A DNA stretch of 64,000 nucleotides from positions 1 to 64,000 of the forward strand of contig NZ_FUZC01000002.1 of NCBI RefSeq assembly GCF_900168115.1, in the 5' to 3' direction. The stretch is from Salegentibacter salinarum. Its GTDB lineage: Bacteria > Bacteroidota > Bacteroidia > Flavobacteriales > Flavobacteriaceae. Shown here one piece after another: positions 33,679 through 42,814 of the stretch; the stretch's first letter is position 1, and every line of letters begins with the position of its first letter. The position numbers and the translations under genes are program-made. Below the pieces are notes generated by a model. The model was not told where the DNA came from. It did not search any database and was given only the letters and a program-made list of their open reading frames with translations.

Positions 33679-36600
33679 CTATTTCACTTCAACCGGTTCC
33701 TTTTCTTCTACAACCACCGGCTTTTCATCCCGGGCTTCATACTTCTTGCGCTCAATCATATAGTACACTAAGGGCACTACCAACAACGTAAGAATAGTCG
33801 AGACAATAGTTCCTCCCATAAGGGAGATCGCCAACCCTTGGAAGATCGGGTCGAAGAGGATCACAAATGCTCCTATTACAACCGTTCCCGCGGTTAAAAG
33901 AATCGGAGTGGTACGCACTGCACCGGCTTCTATCACGGCCTGTTTCAACGGTACTCCGTCCTCCAGTCGCAGGTTTACGAAGTCGATAAGCAACACCGAG
34001 TTCCTTACCATAATTCCTGCAAGGGCGATCATCCCTATAAAGGAGGTAGCGGTAAAGAAAGCTCCCATAATCCAGTGGCCCAGCACGATCCCAATTAAGG
34101 AAAGCGGAATGGCCACCATCATCACGATAGGTGCACGGTAGTTCTGGAACCATCCTACTATTAAGATGTAGATGATGAAGATCACCCCAAGAAATGCTAT
34201 TCCCAGATCTCTGAATACCTCCAGAGTAATTTGCCATTCACCATCCCATTTTACTGTATAATCATCTTCCAGTTCGGGTTGTTGTATGTAGAGTTCATCA
34301 AGTTCATACCCCGCCGGAAGCTCGATTTCTTTCAGTTTATCTTCCATTCCGAGGATAGCATATACGGGGCTTTCTAGCTCCCCGGCCATATCGGCCATTA
34401 CGTATACCACACGTTTTTGATTCTTTCTAAAAATACTGTTTTCCCTAACTTGTTCCTCGATCTGAACAAGATCGGCCACACTCACCATTTGTCCGGTTTG
34501 CGATACCATCTTGATCTGAGAAATATCTACAGGAGTAGATTTTTCCTGTTCTGCCAGGGCCAGAATGATCTCCACTCTTTGGGTAGCATCTTCATCATAC
34601 AAATGTGCCACTGCTCTTTCTCCCAGTGCTGCATTCATCGTATGCACAATTTGCTGCGGAGCAATTCCATAGCGCATTGCCTTCTCCTTGTCGATCTCGA
34701 AATGGTATTCAATCTGGTCTGCCTCTACCATCCAGTCTACATCCACCACATCGGGAGTTTTTCTAAGGATTCCTTGAATTTTATCAGCGATCTCCATCTG
34801 CTTGTCGTAGTCGGGTCCGTAGACTTCCGCAACGATCGTAGACATTACAGGAGGTCCCGGAGGAACTTCCACGATCTTCACATTCGCATCAAATTTTGTC
34901 GCGATTTTCTGAATATCCGGCCTTAGCAATTTTGCAATGTCATGGCTTTGCTCACTTCTTTCGCTCTTGTCTTTCAGGTTTACCTGGATATCTGCAGTGT
35001 TGCTTGCTCCTCGCAGATCATAATGCCTTACGAGTCCGTTGAAGGTTATTGGAGCCGATGTTCCCGCATAACTCTGATAATTCACCACTTCCGGTCTTTT
35101 AGACAGGTATTGACTTATTTCTCTTGAGACCGTTGCTGTTCTTTCCAAAGTTGTGCCCTCTGGCATATCAATCACCACCTGGAATTCGTTTTTGTTGTCA
35201 AAGGGCAGCATTTTCACGGCAACCGATTTGGTAAAGAACAAGGCAACCGAGCCCAGCAACAACAGCATAGTCGTACCCAGGAAGATCCAACGGGTCCTTT
35301 TGTTGTCAATAAGCGGTCTTTCAAGTTTATTGTAGATCTTATAGATTCTGGTGTCTTCGATCTGTTCTGTGGATTCTTCCTCTACAGTCTCCTTACCTTT
35401 GCTTTTTTCTCTCAAAAAGATAAGGCCTAGGTAAGGTGTTATTGTTAACGCCACGAACAGAGACAGGATCATTGCAATGGAAGCTCCAATAGGCATCGGG
35501 CTCATATAAGGTCCCATCAATCCGCTCACAAAAGCCATTGGCAATACCGAAGCAATTACCGTAAAGGTTGCAAGGATAGTCGGGTTTCCTACTTCGTTGA
35601 TGGCATAAAGAGCAGCCTGCTTGAAGGGCAGCCGTTTCATCTTGAAATGCCGGTGCATATTTTCGGCTATGATAATAGAATCATCAACCACAATCCCTGT
35701 TACGAATACCAGAGCAAAAAGGGTAATTCTGTTAAGCGTGTAATCCAATAAATAGTAACTGAGCAGCGTAAGCGCAAAGGTCACGGGGACCGAAAGGAAA
35801 ACCACCAATCCGCCACGCCAGCCCATTGCCAGCATCACCACCAGGGTAACCGCTATTATGGCACCGATCAAATGCAGTAGTAGTTCGGAAACTTTGTGAG
35901 AAGCTGTTTCCCCATAGTTTCGGGTAACTTCCACGTGAACATCATCGGGAATAAGATTTGTCTTCAGATGTTCTACTTTGTCGAGGATCACATCGGCTAT
36001 TTTCATAGCATCTGCACCTTTGATCTTAGCCACCGAAATGGTCACCGCAGGATATTCTGAAGAAAAATCACTTCCGACTGCAGAGCCTTTTCCGTAGCCA
36101 AAAGAGACATATTCCTTTGGTAATTCAGGTCCTTCGATCACTTCAGCAATCTGGTACAGATAGACCGGCTGTTGCTGCTGAGATCCAATAATAAGGTTCT
36201 CCACATCTTCAGCAGACTCCAGGAAACTTCCGGTGTTTACGAAGAATTCAGTGTCATTCTGATTAAAACTTCCGGAGGAAAGTTGCTGATTGCTGGCCTG
36301 GATCATTTTAGAAACACCAAGGAAATCCACTCCGCTGGCAGCCATTTTTTCCTTATCAAGCACCACGCGCACCTGCCTGCTACGGCCACCGATTTTGTTG
36401 GTAATGGAAACATCGGGCACCTTTTCGATCTCGTGCGTAAGTTCATTGGCAATTTGCCTAAGCTGGTAATCATCATAAGTTTCACTCCATAGCGTGAGGC
36501 CCAGCACGGGAACATCGTCAATGGCACGGGTCTTTACCAGCGGCATCGTCGAGCCCTGGGGCATCTGGTCCATATGCTTCATAAGTTCATTATAGAGCTT

Positions 36601-36933
36601 CACATAGGAGCGTTCGATATCTTCACCCACCAGGAACTGTACGGTCACCATTCCCTTTTCCTTCATTGAAGTGGAATAGATATATTCTACCCCGGGAATA
36701 TTGGAAACCATTTTCTCAAGCGGTCGTATCACCCTCGATTCAAGTTCTGTTGGGCTCGCACCAGGGTAACCAACAAAGATGTCGGCCATTGGTACGTCTA
36801 TCTGGGGTTCTTCTTCCCTTGGGATCAAAAATGAACTGTAGACTCCAATGACCATAAACACGATCATTAGAAGTACCGTAAGTTTCGAATCCATGAAGCC
36901 TTTGGCAATTTTGCCTGCTAATCCTTCTCTCAT
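33679..36933 (-). CDS. RND efflux permease (AcrB/HAE-like)
   Basis: A 1084-residue inner-membrane proton-driven pump subunit. The duplicated 6-helix architecture with two large periplasmic loops is visible. The proton-relay pair lies in TM4 (GIVVDDSIIIAENMHRH) and an Arg replaces the TM10 Lys of AcrB (AGIMVRNSVLLIDFVN). The N-terminal DFIVGYPGASPTELE-like region (here DIFVGYPGASPTELESRVIRPLE) and SSEYPAVTISVAKIKGADA are typical. It forms a tripartite system with the two genes upstream. The two-Asp TM4 motif favours organic or hydrophobic substrates over copper/silver (CusA-type). The gap to the PII-like gene (123 bases) holds a GC-rich CCGCCT/AGGCGG hairpin. Confidence 0.92.
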   Translation of the reverse strand: MREGLAGKIAKGFMDSKLTVLLMIVFMVIGVYSSFLIPREEEPQIDVPMADIFVGYPGASPTELESRVIRPLEKMVSNIPGVEYIYSTSMKEKGMVTVQFLVGEDIERSYVKLYNELMKHMDQMPQGSTMPLVKTRAIDDVPVLGLTLWSETYDDYQLRQIANELTHEIEKVPDVSITNKIGGRSRQVRVVLDKEKMAASGVDFLGVSKMIQASNQQLSSGSFNQNDTEFFVNTGSFLESAEDVENLIIGSQQQQPVYLYQIAEVIEGPELPKEYVSFGYGKGSAVGSDFSSEYPAVTISVAKIKGADAMKIADVILDKVEHLKTNLIPDDVHVEVTRNYGETASHKVSELLLHLIGAIIAVTLVVMLAMGWRGGLVVFLSVPVTFALTLLSYYLLDYTLNRITLFALVFVTGIVVDDSIIIAENMHRHFKMKRLPFKQAALYAINEVGNPTILATFTVIASVLPMAFVSGLMGPYMSPMPIGASIAMILSLFVALTITPYLGLIFLREKSKGKETVEEESTEQIEDTRIYKIYNKLERPLIDNKRTRWIFLGTTMLLLLGSVALFFTKSVAVKMLPFDNKNEFQVVIDMPEGTTLERTATVSREISQYLSKRPEVVNYQSYAGTSAPITFNGLVRHYDLRGASNTADIQVNLKDKSERSEQSHDIAKLLRPDIQKIATKFDANVKIVEVPPGPPVMSTIVAEVYGPDYDKQMEIADKIQGILRKTPDVVDVDWMVEADQIEYHFEIDKEKAMRYGIAPQQIVHTMNAALGERAVAHLYDEDATQRVEIILALAEQEKSTPVDISQIKMVSQTGQMVSVADLVQIEEQVRENSIFRKNQKRVVYVMADMAGELESPVYAILGMEDKLKEIELPAGYELDELYIQQPELEDDYTVKWDGEWQITLEVFRDLGIAFLGVIFIIYILIVGWFQNYRAPIVMMVAIPLSLIGIVLGHWIMGAFFTATSFIGMIALAGIMVRNSVLLIDFVNLRLEDGVPLKQAVIEAGAVRTTPILLTAGTVVIGAFVILFDPIFQGLAISLMGGTIVSTILTLLVVPLVYYMIERKKYEARDEKPVVVEEKEPVEVK

Positions 36934-36959
36934 TTCGTAGTAGTTTTATTGCTGAAGGC

Positions 36960-38036
36960 TTACCGAATTTCGAGCCTGGTCCCGTTATATAATTTTCCTT
37001 CGGCGGTAGAGATATAGGACTCCCCTGCATTAAGGCCTGAAAGTATTTCCACCTCATCCCCAACCGTTCTGCCTAGTCGCACCCATCTTAAAATGGCTGT
37101 GTTTTGCTGGCTTGGTGTATAAATTCCGTGCAGATCCCCACGCGTAACAAGGGCTGAAGCCGGAATTAAAACAACCTCGCTGTTTTCCCTAGCGGTGGTT
37201 GGGAACTGAACGCTGGCATACATTCCCGAATAGATCGAGGCATCTGTCTCCTCCAGGGCTACTTTTACAACATACTGTCCTCCTGAATTCCTGGCGGAAG
37301 TGCTTATTTCTGAAACTATTCCTTTTAAGGTTTCTCCGGAAGATTTCACCAGTACATCGACTTCTGTTCCCTGTTTAACTGAAGCTATTTCAGATTCCGG
37401 CACACTCGCCTTTACTTCAAATTTTCCGGGAACTTCCAGGTTGAGTAGCGGCATTCCGGGATTTGCCATATCACCAACCTCCACATTCTTAGCTGTAACC
37501 ACCCCATTAAAAGGAGCTACAATATTGGAATAGGCAAATTGTGCGTTGATCTCGTTCTTTTGCTGGGTTGCGCCTTCAAGTCTTGCTTTTGCCATTTCAT
37601 ACCTCGCGGTGATGTCATCCATTTCCTTTTGGGTAGCGCTGTTGTCTTCAAACAAAGACTTGTAGCGTTCAAAATCCTTTTCGGCATTATTGAAAGCTGC
37701 GGTAGCTTCAGTGATTCCTGCATTCACCTGTGCCCGCTTTGCCTGTAAGTCGGCATTGTTTATTTCGATTAGCAGCTCACCTTTTTTCACCTCATCTCCC
37801 ACTTTGGCATTCACCCGGGTGACATAACCCATATTTCGGGTGCTTAAAGTGGCATTTTCAACAGCTTCTATTTTTCCGCTAAAAGTGAGGAAAGATTGAT
37901 CAGATCTTGAAGGGGTTTTCACGGTAACTTCCACTGCCGGGGCATTTTCTGCAGTATTTTGCTCTGGTGAATCTCCGCAACTAAAGAGTAGGGTTGTTGC
38001 TCCCAAAAGACTCAGGATATATAATTTAGTTTTCAT
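36960..38036 (-). CDS. RND periplasmic adaptor (MFP) lipoprotein
   Basis: A 358-residue membrane-fusion protein with lipobox TLLFSCG (Cys20). The order is beta-barrel strand, half-lipoyl motif (GYVTRVNAKVGDEVKKGELLIEI), alpha-hairpin (DLQAKRAQVNAGITEATAAFNNAEKDFERYKSLF...), second half-lipoyl (NIVAPFNGVVTAKNVEVGDMANPGMPLLNL) and membrane-proximal domain. It links the RND permease (26 bases downstream) to the TolC-like channel (10 bases upstream). Confidence 0.92.
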   Translation of the reverse strand: MKTKLYILSLLGATTLLFSCGDSPEQNTAENAPAVEVTVKTPSRSDQSFLTFSGKIEAVENATLSTRNMGYVTRVNAKVGDEVKKGELLIEINNADLQAKRAQVNAGITEATAAFNNAEKDFERYKSLFEDNSATQKEMDDITARYEMAKARLEGATQQKNEINAQFAYSNIVAPFNGVVTAKNVEVGDMANPGMPLLNLEVPGKFEVKASVPESEIASVKQGTEVDVLVKSSGETLKGIVSEISTSARNSGGQYVVKVALEETDASIYSGMYASVQFPTTARENSEVVLIPASALVTRGDLHGIYTPSQQNTAILRWVRLGRTVGDEVEILSGLNAGESYISTAEGKLYNGTRLEIR

Positions 38037-38045
38037 AAGTGACTG

Positions 38046-39353
38046 TTATTTATTTAAAAATTCAAGTTGTGCCTGTGCGTAATTGTATTCAAAAATGGTT
38101 TGTGCGTATTCCAGTTGTTTCTGGGAAAATTGTGCTTCGGCTGTAAGCAGGTCACTGGTTTTCTCAAGGCCCTGCTCGAACCTATTGGAACGTATGCGCA
38201 AAGATTCTTCAGCTTGTTCCAGCGCCAAGCGGGTTAGGTTGAGGTTATTTTCAGCATCCTTAACGGCACGGCTGGCCCTGTTCTTTTCCATCTCGCTCCT
38301 GGAAACATACGAATCGTATTCCAGCCTTGCTTTTTCATAGGTTGCCCTGCTTTTCTGAAGCTTTCCGAAGCGCTTATAACCTTCAAACACGTCCCATTTC
38401 AGCTGAATTCCCGCAAGATATCCGCTGGCATCCCCGGCAAAGACCTCGTCATCGTAAAGTTCATAGCTTCCAAAGGCATTAAGGCGGGGCAGGAAAGACA
38501 TCTTAACTGCCTGCAGCATTTCGCCGTAAGCCTCAGTAGCCAGTTCCATCGCCCGGATATCTGCCCGGTCCGGAGAAACAGTCTCTAAATTTCCCTGAAC
38601 AGGTACCGAAACTTCCAAAGGATCTGTAGGCTCAAAAATGGTATTTACAGGTTCGTTTAAGAGGTACGCCAAATAATCGGATGCGTTGATCACGTTACTC
38701 TTCGCATACTGCAGCTGATTATTCACTTCAGAAACTCTGATCTCCACGGAAAGCACATCAGATCGTTGCAGGTATCCCTGTTTATAGCTGTCATTCGCCA
38801 GTTTTTTATTGGCAAGTGCTGCTTTTTGTGCACTCTCCAGAACTGTTACAGCCTGCTGCGCAAGTTGCAGCTGCATATAGGCTTTTTCCACCTCCAGCAC
38901 CATATAATCTACGGTACGATCCGTTTGTAAAGCAGTTGCATCCATCTTCTTTTTAGCCGCTTTTCTCTGGTAGATCCCATTCACATTGATAAGTGGTTGT
39001 TCTACTTCGATCTTTGTAGCAAAATTGTCGATCCTCTCGGGGTTGTTTAAAAAGTCAGGATTAAAGTCCTCTTGGGTAACTATTCCCTGGTTAAGTTTAG
39101 ATCCAAAAGCCATCAATGGATTCGTTGTGGTCATCCCGGTATGGGATACTGCCACATTCGGCAAAAAGATCGAATTCGTTTGCCGGTAGTCTCCCCTTGA
39201 TTCGAGGAATTCCTGCTGCGATATCTTGATCTTCCTGTTATTTTCCTTTACCAGCTGTATGGCTTCGCTCCGGGAGATTGGCTTCGTTTCCTGGGCCTGT
39301 AACCACAGTCCCGGCAGTAAAGCCAGTATCATTATTATATATTTATTCTTCAT
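38046..39353 (-). CDS. TolC-family outer-membrane efflux protein
   Basis: A 435-residue outer-membrane channel with a cleavable signal peptide (IIMILALLPGLWLQAQ). Two repeats of long coiled-coil helices are seen (KKMDATALQTDRTVDYMVLEVEKAYMQLQLAQQAVTVLESAQKAALANKKLA; SEMEKNRASRAVKDAENNLNLTRLALEQAEESLRIRSNRFEQGLEKTSDLLTAE). GYLQRSDVL and GLEKTSDLL are the usual hairpin-turn motifs. Third component of the tripartite pump. Confidence 0.92.
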   Translation of the reverse strand: MKNKYIIMILALLPGLWLQAQETKPISRSEAIQLVKENNRKIKISQQEFLESRGDYRQTNSIFLPNVAVSHTGMTTTNPLMAFGSKLNQGIVTQEDFNPDFLNNPERIDNFATKIEVEQPLINVNGIYQRKAAKKKMDATALQTDRTVDYMVLEVEKAYMQLQLAQQAVTVLESAQKAALANKKLANDSYKQGYLQRSDVLSVEIRVSEVNNQLQYAKSNVINASDYLAYLLNEPVNTIFEPTDPLEVSVPVQGNLETVSPDRADIRAMELATEAYGEMLQAVKMSFLPRLNAFGSYELYDDEVFAGDASGYLAGIQLKWDVFEGYKRFGKLQKSRATYEKARLEYDSYVSRSEMEKNRASRAVKDAENNLNLTRLALEQAEESLRIRSNRFEQGLEKTSDLLTAEAQFSQKQLEYAQTIFEYNYAQAQLEFLNK

Positions 39354-39374
39354 CGTTTCGTTTACATTTTCTGG

Positions 39375-40526
39375 TTAAAAGTTTTTGAAGAACCAGGATT
39401 TCTCATCCCACCATTTGGAAAAGTGTCCCCATTGGGCGGGAGTTTTCATTTTCACATCATTCTTCCCGGTAACCGAAAATCTTCCTCCGGTCTCACTGGC
39501 TTTTCCTTTCCCGACTTCGATAAAGTATTTTCCTTCGGGCACGAATGTTTGGTCAGGCTTCTGGTTAGCCAGTTTTCTGTCAATATTATGGGCTACAACA
39601 GCTGCCTGCTGCCTTGCAAAAACCCCGATCTTTGGTAGCACAGATCCATTTTTAGCTGTCACGTGGGTGATGTCACCAATCGCGTAAACATTTGAAAATT
39701 TGGTTTCCAGCGTTTTGTTATCGACATCTACCCACCCTGATTTTCCTGCTAAATCACTCGTTTTGATCACCTCGGGTAGCAGGTGCTTTGGAGTATATGC
39801 CAGAAGATCATAAGAATAAATTTCACCATTGCTGAATTCCAGCGAATTTCCTGAAACAATTTTCAACTCGTAGTTTGGATAATATTTGATCCCTTTCTTC
39901 TCCAGCAGCTCCCTTAGTTCCTGTGAAGCTTCAGCCCCTGCGAATTCCATAGGGCCTGCTTCAGGAGTGTAAAGGGAAACAGTGGTGTTTTTAAGGAGGT
40001 TGTTCTTTCCAACATAATCTTCTATAAGCATAGCTGCCTCATAAGGTGCTGCCGGGCTTTTGAACGGAAGGGAAGAGACCAAAATAGCAATTTCACCTCC
40101 GGCGAATTTTTTCAATTGAGTATAAAAATCTTGAGCTCCTTTTAGGGTGAAGAAATTGAAGCCGTATTTCCGGAGGTCAAAAGCATCTGTTTGTGCAACT
40201 CCAAGAGAAACTACCATATGATCTCCCTTGTACTGCTTTCCTTTAACAGTCACAGCAATATTTTTAGGATCTATGTTCTCTATTTCTCCTTTAATAACCT
40301 CCAGCCCCGAAGCATCCAGCCTATGTATACGCTCTGTGATCTCCTCCTGTTTGCTTTTTCCAACCATCACCCATGGGAGAGAAGGGGAATACACATTGGT
40401 TTCCTCTTTTTCGAAAACCAGGATCTTTACCAGGTTGATATCTTCTTCGTTCCCGCTATGTCTGCTCAATTCCCTGGCAGTTACAATTCCGCCTTGTCCG
40501 GCTCCTAATACTAAGATGGTCTTCAT
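39375..40526 (-). CDS. SQR-like FAD oxidoreductase lacking all cysteines
   Basis: A 383-residue flavoprotein of the sulfide:quinone oxidoreductase/type II NADH dehydrogenase superfamily. N-terminal FAD motif VLGAGQGGIVTAREL, middle segment VVSLGVAQTDAF, and C-terminal FAD motif NVYAIGDITHV. SLPFKSPAAPYEAAM aligns with the SQR motif PFKCPAAPYE, but the Cys is Ser, and no cysteine occurs anywhere in the protein. Since SQR chemistry needs a redox-active cysteine pair, it probably is not a sulfide oxidase. It is the first large gene of the efflux operon, 21 bases before the TolC gene. A C-terminal amphipathic helix (WWDEKSWFFKNF) may attach it to the membrane. Confidence 0.78.
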   Translation of the reverse strand: MKTILVLGAGQGGIVTARELSRHSGNEEDINLVKILVFEKEETNVYSPSLPWVMVGKSKQEEITERIHRLDASGLEVIKGEIENIDPKNIAVTVKGKQYKGDHMVVSLGVAQTDAFDLRKYGFNFFTLKGAQDFYTQLKKFAGGEIAILVSSLPFKSPAAPYEAAMLIEDYVGKNNLLKNTTVSLYTPEAGPMEFAGAEASQELRELLEKKGIKYYPNYELKIVSGNSLEFSNGEIYSYDLLAYTPKHLLPEVIKTSDLAGKSGWVDVDNKTLETKFSNVYAIGDITHVTAKNGSVLPKIGVFARQQAAVVAHNIDRKLANQKPDQTFVPEGKYFIEVGKGKASETGGRFSVTGKNDVKMKTPAQWGHFSKWWDEKSWFFKNF

Positions 40527-40669
40527 GATTGATTATTTTTAAGGTTAATATTGTGAACCCTTATTAGCAAAGCTTTAGGTTCTATTGGTGTAGGTTGCAG
40601 GGTAAAAACCAAGGCTTCCATAATTACTATCAAGGATTTTTTAAAATACTGGTGTAGCTTGTTCATCAT
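40523..40669 (-). CDS. Possible 48-residue leader protein
   Basis: An open frame of 48 codons with two adjacent start ATGs, whose TGA overlaps the ATG of the flavoprotein gene (ATGA, a four-base overlap). The middle is hydrophobic (SLIVIMEALVFTLQ) and the ends are basic. It fills most of the otherwise long (about 195-base) 5' leader of the operon. The coupling overlap supports a real gene, but no family was recognised and it is short. Confidence 0.35.
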   Translation of the reverse strand: MMNKLHQYFKKSLIVIMEALVFTLQPTPIEPKALLIRVHNINLKNNQS

Positions 40670-40727
40670 TCAAGATTTTTAGTGCTTTGAGTAAAAACTC
40701 AAACAATTTTTATTTCTAATTTGATGA

Positions 40728-40775
40728 CAAAATTAGGACGTGGGTTAGCTGTGGAAAGCTACTTTTGTTACATAA
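40728..40775 (-). promoter_or_regulatory. Flavoprotein/efflux operon promoter with activator-type site
   Basis: Minus-strand -7 box TAATTTTG (40728-40735), 22-base spacer, then the box GCTACTTTTGTTACATAA on the plus strand (40758-40775). This is the same arrangement and nearly the same sequence as at 32304-32351. Confidence 0.65.
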
Positions 40776-41064
40776 AAGCCTGATTGATAAGGGCGCATAC
40801 GGGAATGTTTATTAGTATCCTATGATGCAGATCAGGTTTTTAAGAATCCGTACAAAAGAATTTAAATTTTAGTAGGATTACACTTATAGGAATAAAATAT
40901 ATTTCAAGCTTATAGAACTACTAGAAACAGTAGATTTCAACAAAAAATTTCAAAAATTCAATAATGATATTATCAAATTATTACGATAAAAGTTTGGAAA
41001 TTGTCGATATAGTGATAGTTTAGACGAATCTATTAACCTTTAATTAATCAAACATTTTATTTTT

Positions 41065-42315
41065 ATGAATTTAAAAAATTTTAAATCGTTCGCGGTAACT
41101 GCCATAGCTGCCGCTTTTTTTGTGTCATGTTCTCAGGACGAAGCACGGGAACAATCTATGGATGAAGAACTGGTAGCTCCTTCTTCAGCCGATATTATTG
41201 AAGGCCAGTATATCGTGGTTTTTAATGAAGATGTTACCGGAAATGCTTCTTCAAAATATCCGGAAAGTTATACCAAAGCCCAGGAGGAAGTAGCGAACAC
41301 TACTAAGAGAGTCTTATCTGAAGCTAATATTCCTGATACCGAACTTTTAGCAGTTTACAGTAAAACAATTAATGGCGCTGCGCTAAAACTTAGCCTGGAG
41401 CAGGTTGAAGCTTTAAGAGGTAAAAAAGAAATCGCTTTTATCGAGGAAAATAGAATTGTACAATTCGCTCCGCCTTGTGGAACGCCAAACGGCGGGCCTT
41501 GTGATGAAGATCCGGGCGATGGAGACGATGGGGGAGGAGACTCTTCTCAAGATGTACCTTACGGAATTACACGTGTTAATGGTGTAGCTTCTTACACTGG
41601 ATCTAACGTGGCCTGGGTAATTGATAGCGGGATTGACACAGACCATCCTGATCTTAATGTAGATGCTTCAAGAGGCTTCAATGCTTTTACCTCAGGAAAA
41701 GACGGAAAATCAACCGATGATGGAAATGGTCACGGAACGCACGTTGCCGGAACCATCGCAGCTTTAAATAATGATTTTGGAGTCGTAGGTGTAGCTCCGG
41801 GAGCTTTAGTAATTCCGGTAAAAGTTTTGGATAGTCGTGGTAGCGGTTCTTACTCTGGTGTAATAGCCGGTGTAGATCACGTTGCTGCTTACGGTAGTGC
41901 AGGCGATGTTGCTAATATGAGCCTTGGCGGACCAACTTCAGATGCGTTGGATAATGCTGTACTTTCAGCTTCAGAAAATGGAATTATTTTCGCCCTTGCA
42001 GCCGGAAATGAAAGTTCTGATGCGAATACCAGTTCTCCTGCGAGAGTGAACGGAACAAATATTGTAACAATTTCTGCAATGGATTCTAACGATAACTGGG
42101 CTTCTTTCTCTAATTACGGGAACCCACCGGTAGATTATGCTGCTCCTGGAGTTGCTGTTAATTCTACCTGGAAAGGCGGTGGTTATAATTCTATAAGCGG
42201 AACTTCTATGGCATCACCACACGCTGCCGGAGTTTTATTATTAGGTAGTGCCTCTACAGACGGTACCGTAAACGGAGATCCTGATGGAACTGCCGATGCG
42301 ATTATTGTACACTAA
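41065..42315 (+). CDS. Subtilisin-like S8 serine protease, lipoprotein
   Basis: A 416-residue secreted protease. Signal lipobox FFVSCS (Cys22). An I9-type propeptide occupies 45-135 (IEGQYIVVFNEDV ... AALKLSLEQVEALRGKKEIAFIEENRIV). A Gly/Asp linker follows, and the mature S8 domain shows the triad Asp187 (WVIDSGIDTDHPDL), His223 (DGNGHGTHVAGT) and Ser381 (ISGTSMASPHAAG), with oxyanion Asn in LAAGNES. It ends soon after the Ser motif without a type IX sorting domain. A terminator follows. A lipid anchor predicts a cell-surface or periplasmic protease. Confidence 0.92.
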   Translation: MNLKNFKSFAVTAIAAAFFVSCSQDEAREQSMDEELVAPSSADIIEGQYIVVFNEDVTGNASSKYPESYTKAQEEVANTTKRVLSEANIPDTELLAVYSKTINGAALKLSLEQVEALRGKKEIAFIEENRIVQFAPPCGTPNGGPCDEDPGDGDDGGGDSSQDVPYGITRVNGVASYTGSNVAWVIDSGIDTDHPDLNVDASRGFNAFTSGKDGKSTDDGNGHGTHVAGTIAALNNDFGVVGVAPGALVIPVKVLDSRGSGSYSGVIAGVDHVAAYGSAGDVANMSLGGPTSDALDNAVLSASENGIIFALAAGNESSDANTSSPARVNGTNIVTISAMDSNDNWASFSNYGNPPVDYAAPGVAVNSTWKGGGYNSISGTSMASPHAAGVLLLGSASTDGTVNGDPDGTADAIIVH

Positions 42316-42340
42316 AAAATAGCTTAAATTTTATACTGAA

Positions 42341-42367
42341 AAGCATCGCGCTGGCGGTGCTTTTTTT
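42341..42367 (+). terminator. Rho-independent terminator
   Basis: AAGCATCG/CGGTGCTT stem with a short loop and seven T residues, after the subtilisin gene. Confidence 0.85.
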
Positions 42368-42417
42368 ATATAGCTAAGAATCGTTTAAGATGAAATTATT
42401 CGTTAATGGTTAGAAAA

Positions 42418-42735
42418 TTACTCCATGATTTTTACAGAAATGGGATCTAAACCTTTTTCCGTTTTTTCAACTTTAACTTCAACTTTCTGTCCTTTTTCTA
42501 ATTCTGAAAACTCTACAGTATTACCATCTCTGGTTAATTGAGTATTATCATTAAAATATAGTTCCAAAGTTTTATTATCATCTATTTTTACATAGATTTC
42601 ATCTTTAGAAGGTTCCACTTCTTCTATTGTTCCCTGGTAAGTTCCAGATTCAACAACATCTGAACTTTCCCCGCAGGAAACCATGAAAAGAAAAACACTT
42701 AAAAAAGCAACGGATTTTAAAATTTTATTGTTCAT
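42418..42735 (-). CDS. Small lipoprotein of unknown function
   Basis: A 105-residue lipoprotein with signal SVFLFMVSCG (Cys21). The mature part, about 80 residues, is acidic and predicted as a small beta-barrel: GTYQGTIEEVEPSKDEIYVKIDDNKTLELYFNDNTQLTRDGNTVEFSELEKGQKVEVKVEKT. This resembles the DUF5666-like/OB-type pattern of metal-free binding modules, but assignment is uncertain. It is a single gene downstream of the secretion-type operon. Confidence 0.6.
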   Translation of the reverse strand: MNNKILKSVAFLSVFLFMVSCGESSDVVESGTYQGTIEEVEPSKDEIYVKIDDNKTLELYFNDNTQLTRDGNTVEFSELEKGQKVEVKVEKTEKGLDPISVKIME

Positions 42736-42814
42736 AATTTTAATATTTTGATTATTTATAAAGTTACGAATAATAAATTTTGGTAGGAGAAACCTAAATG
42801 ATATCAGATAAAAT

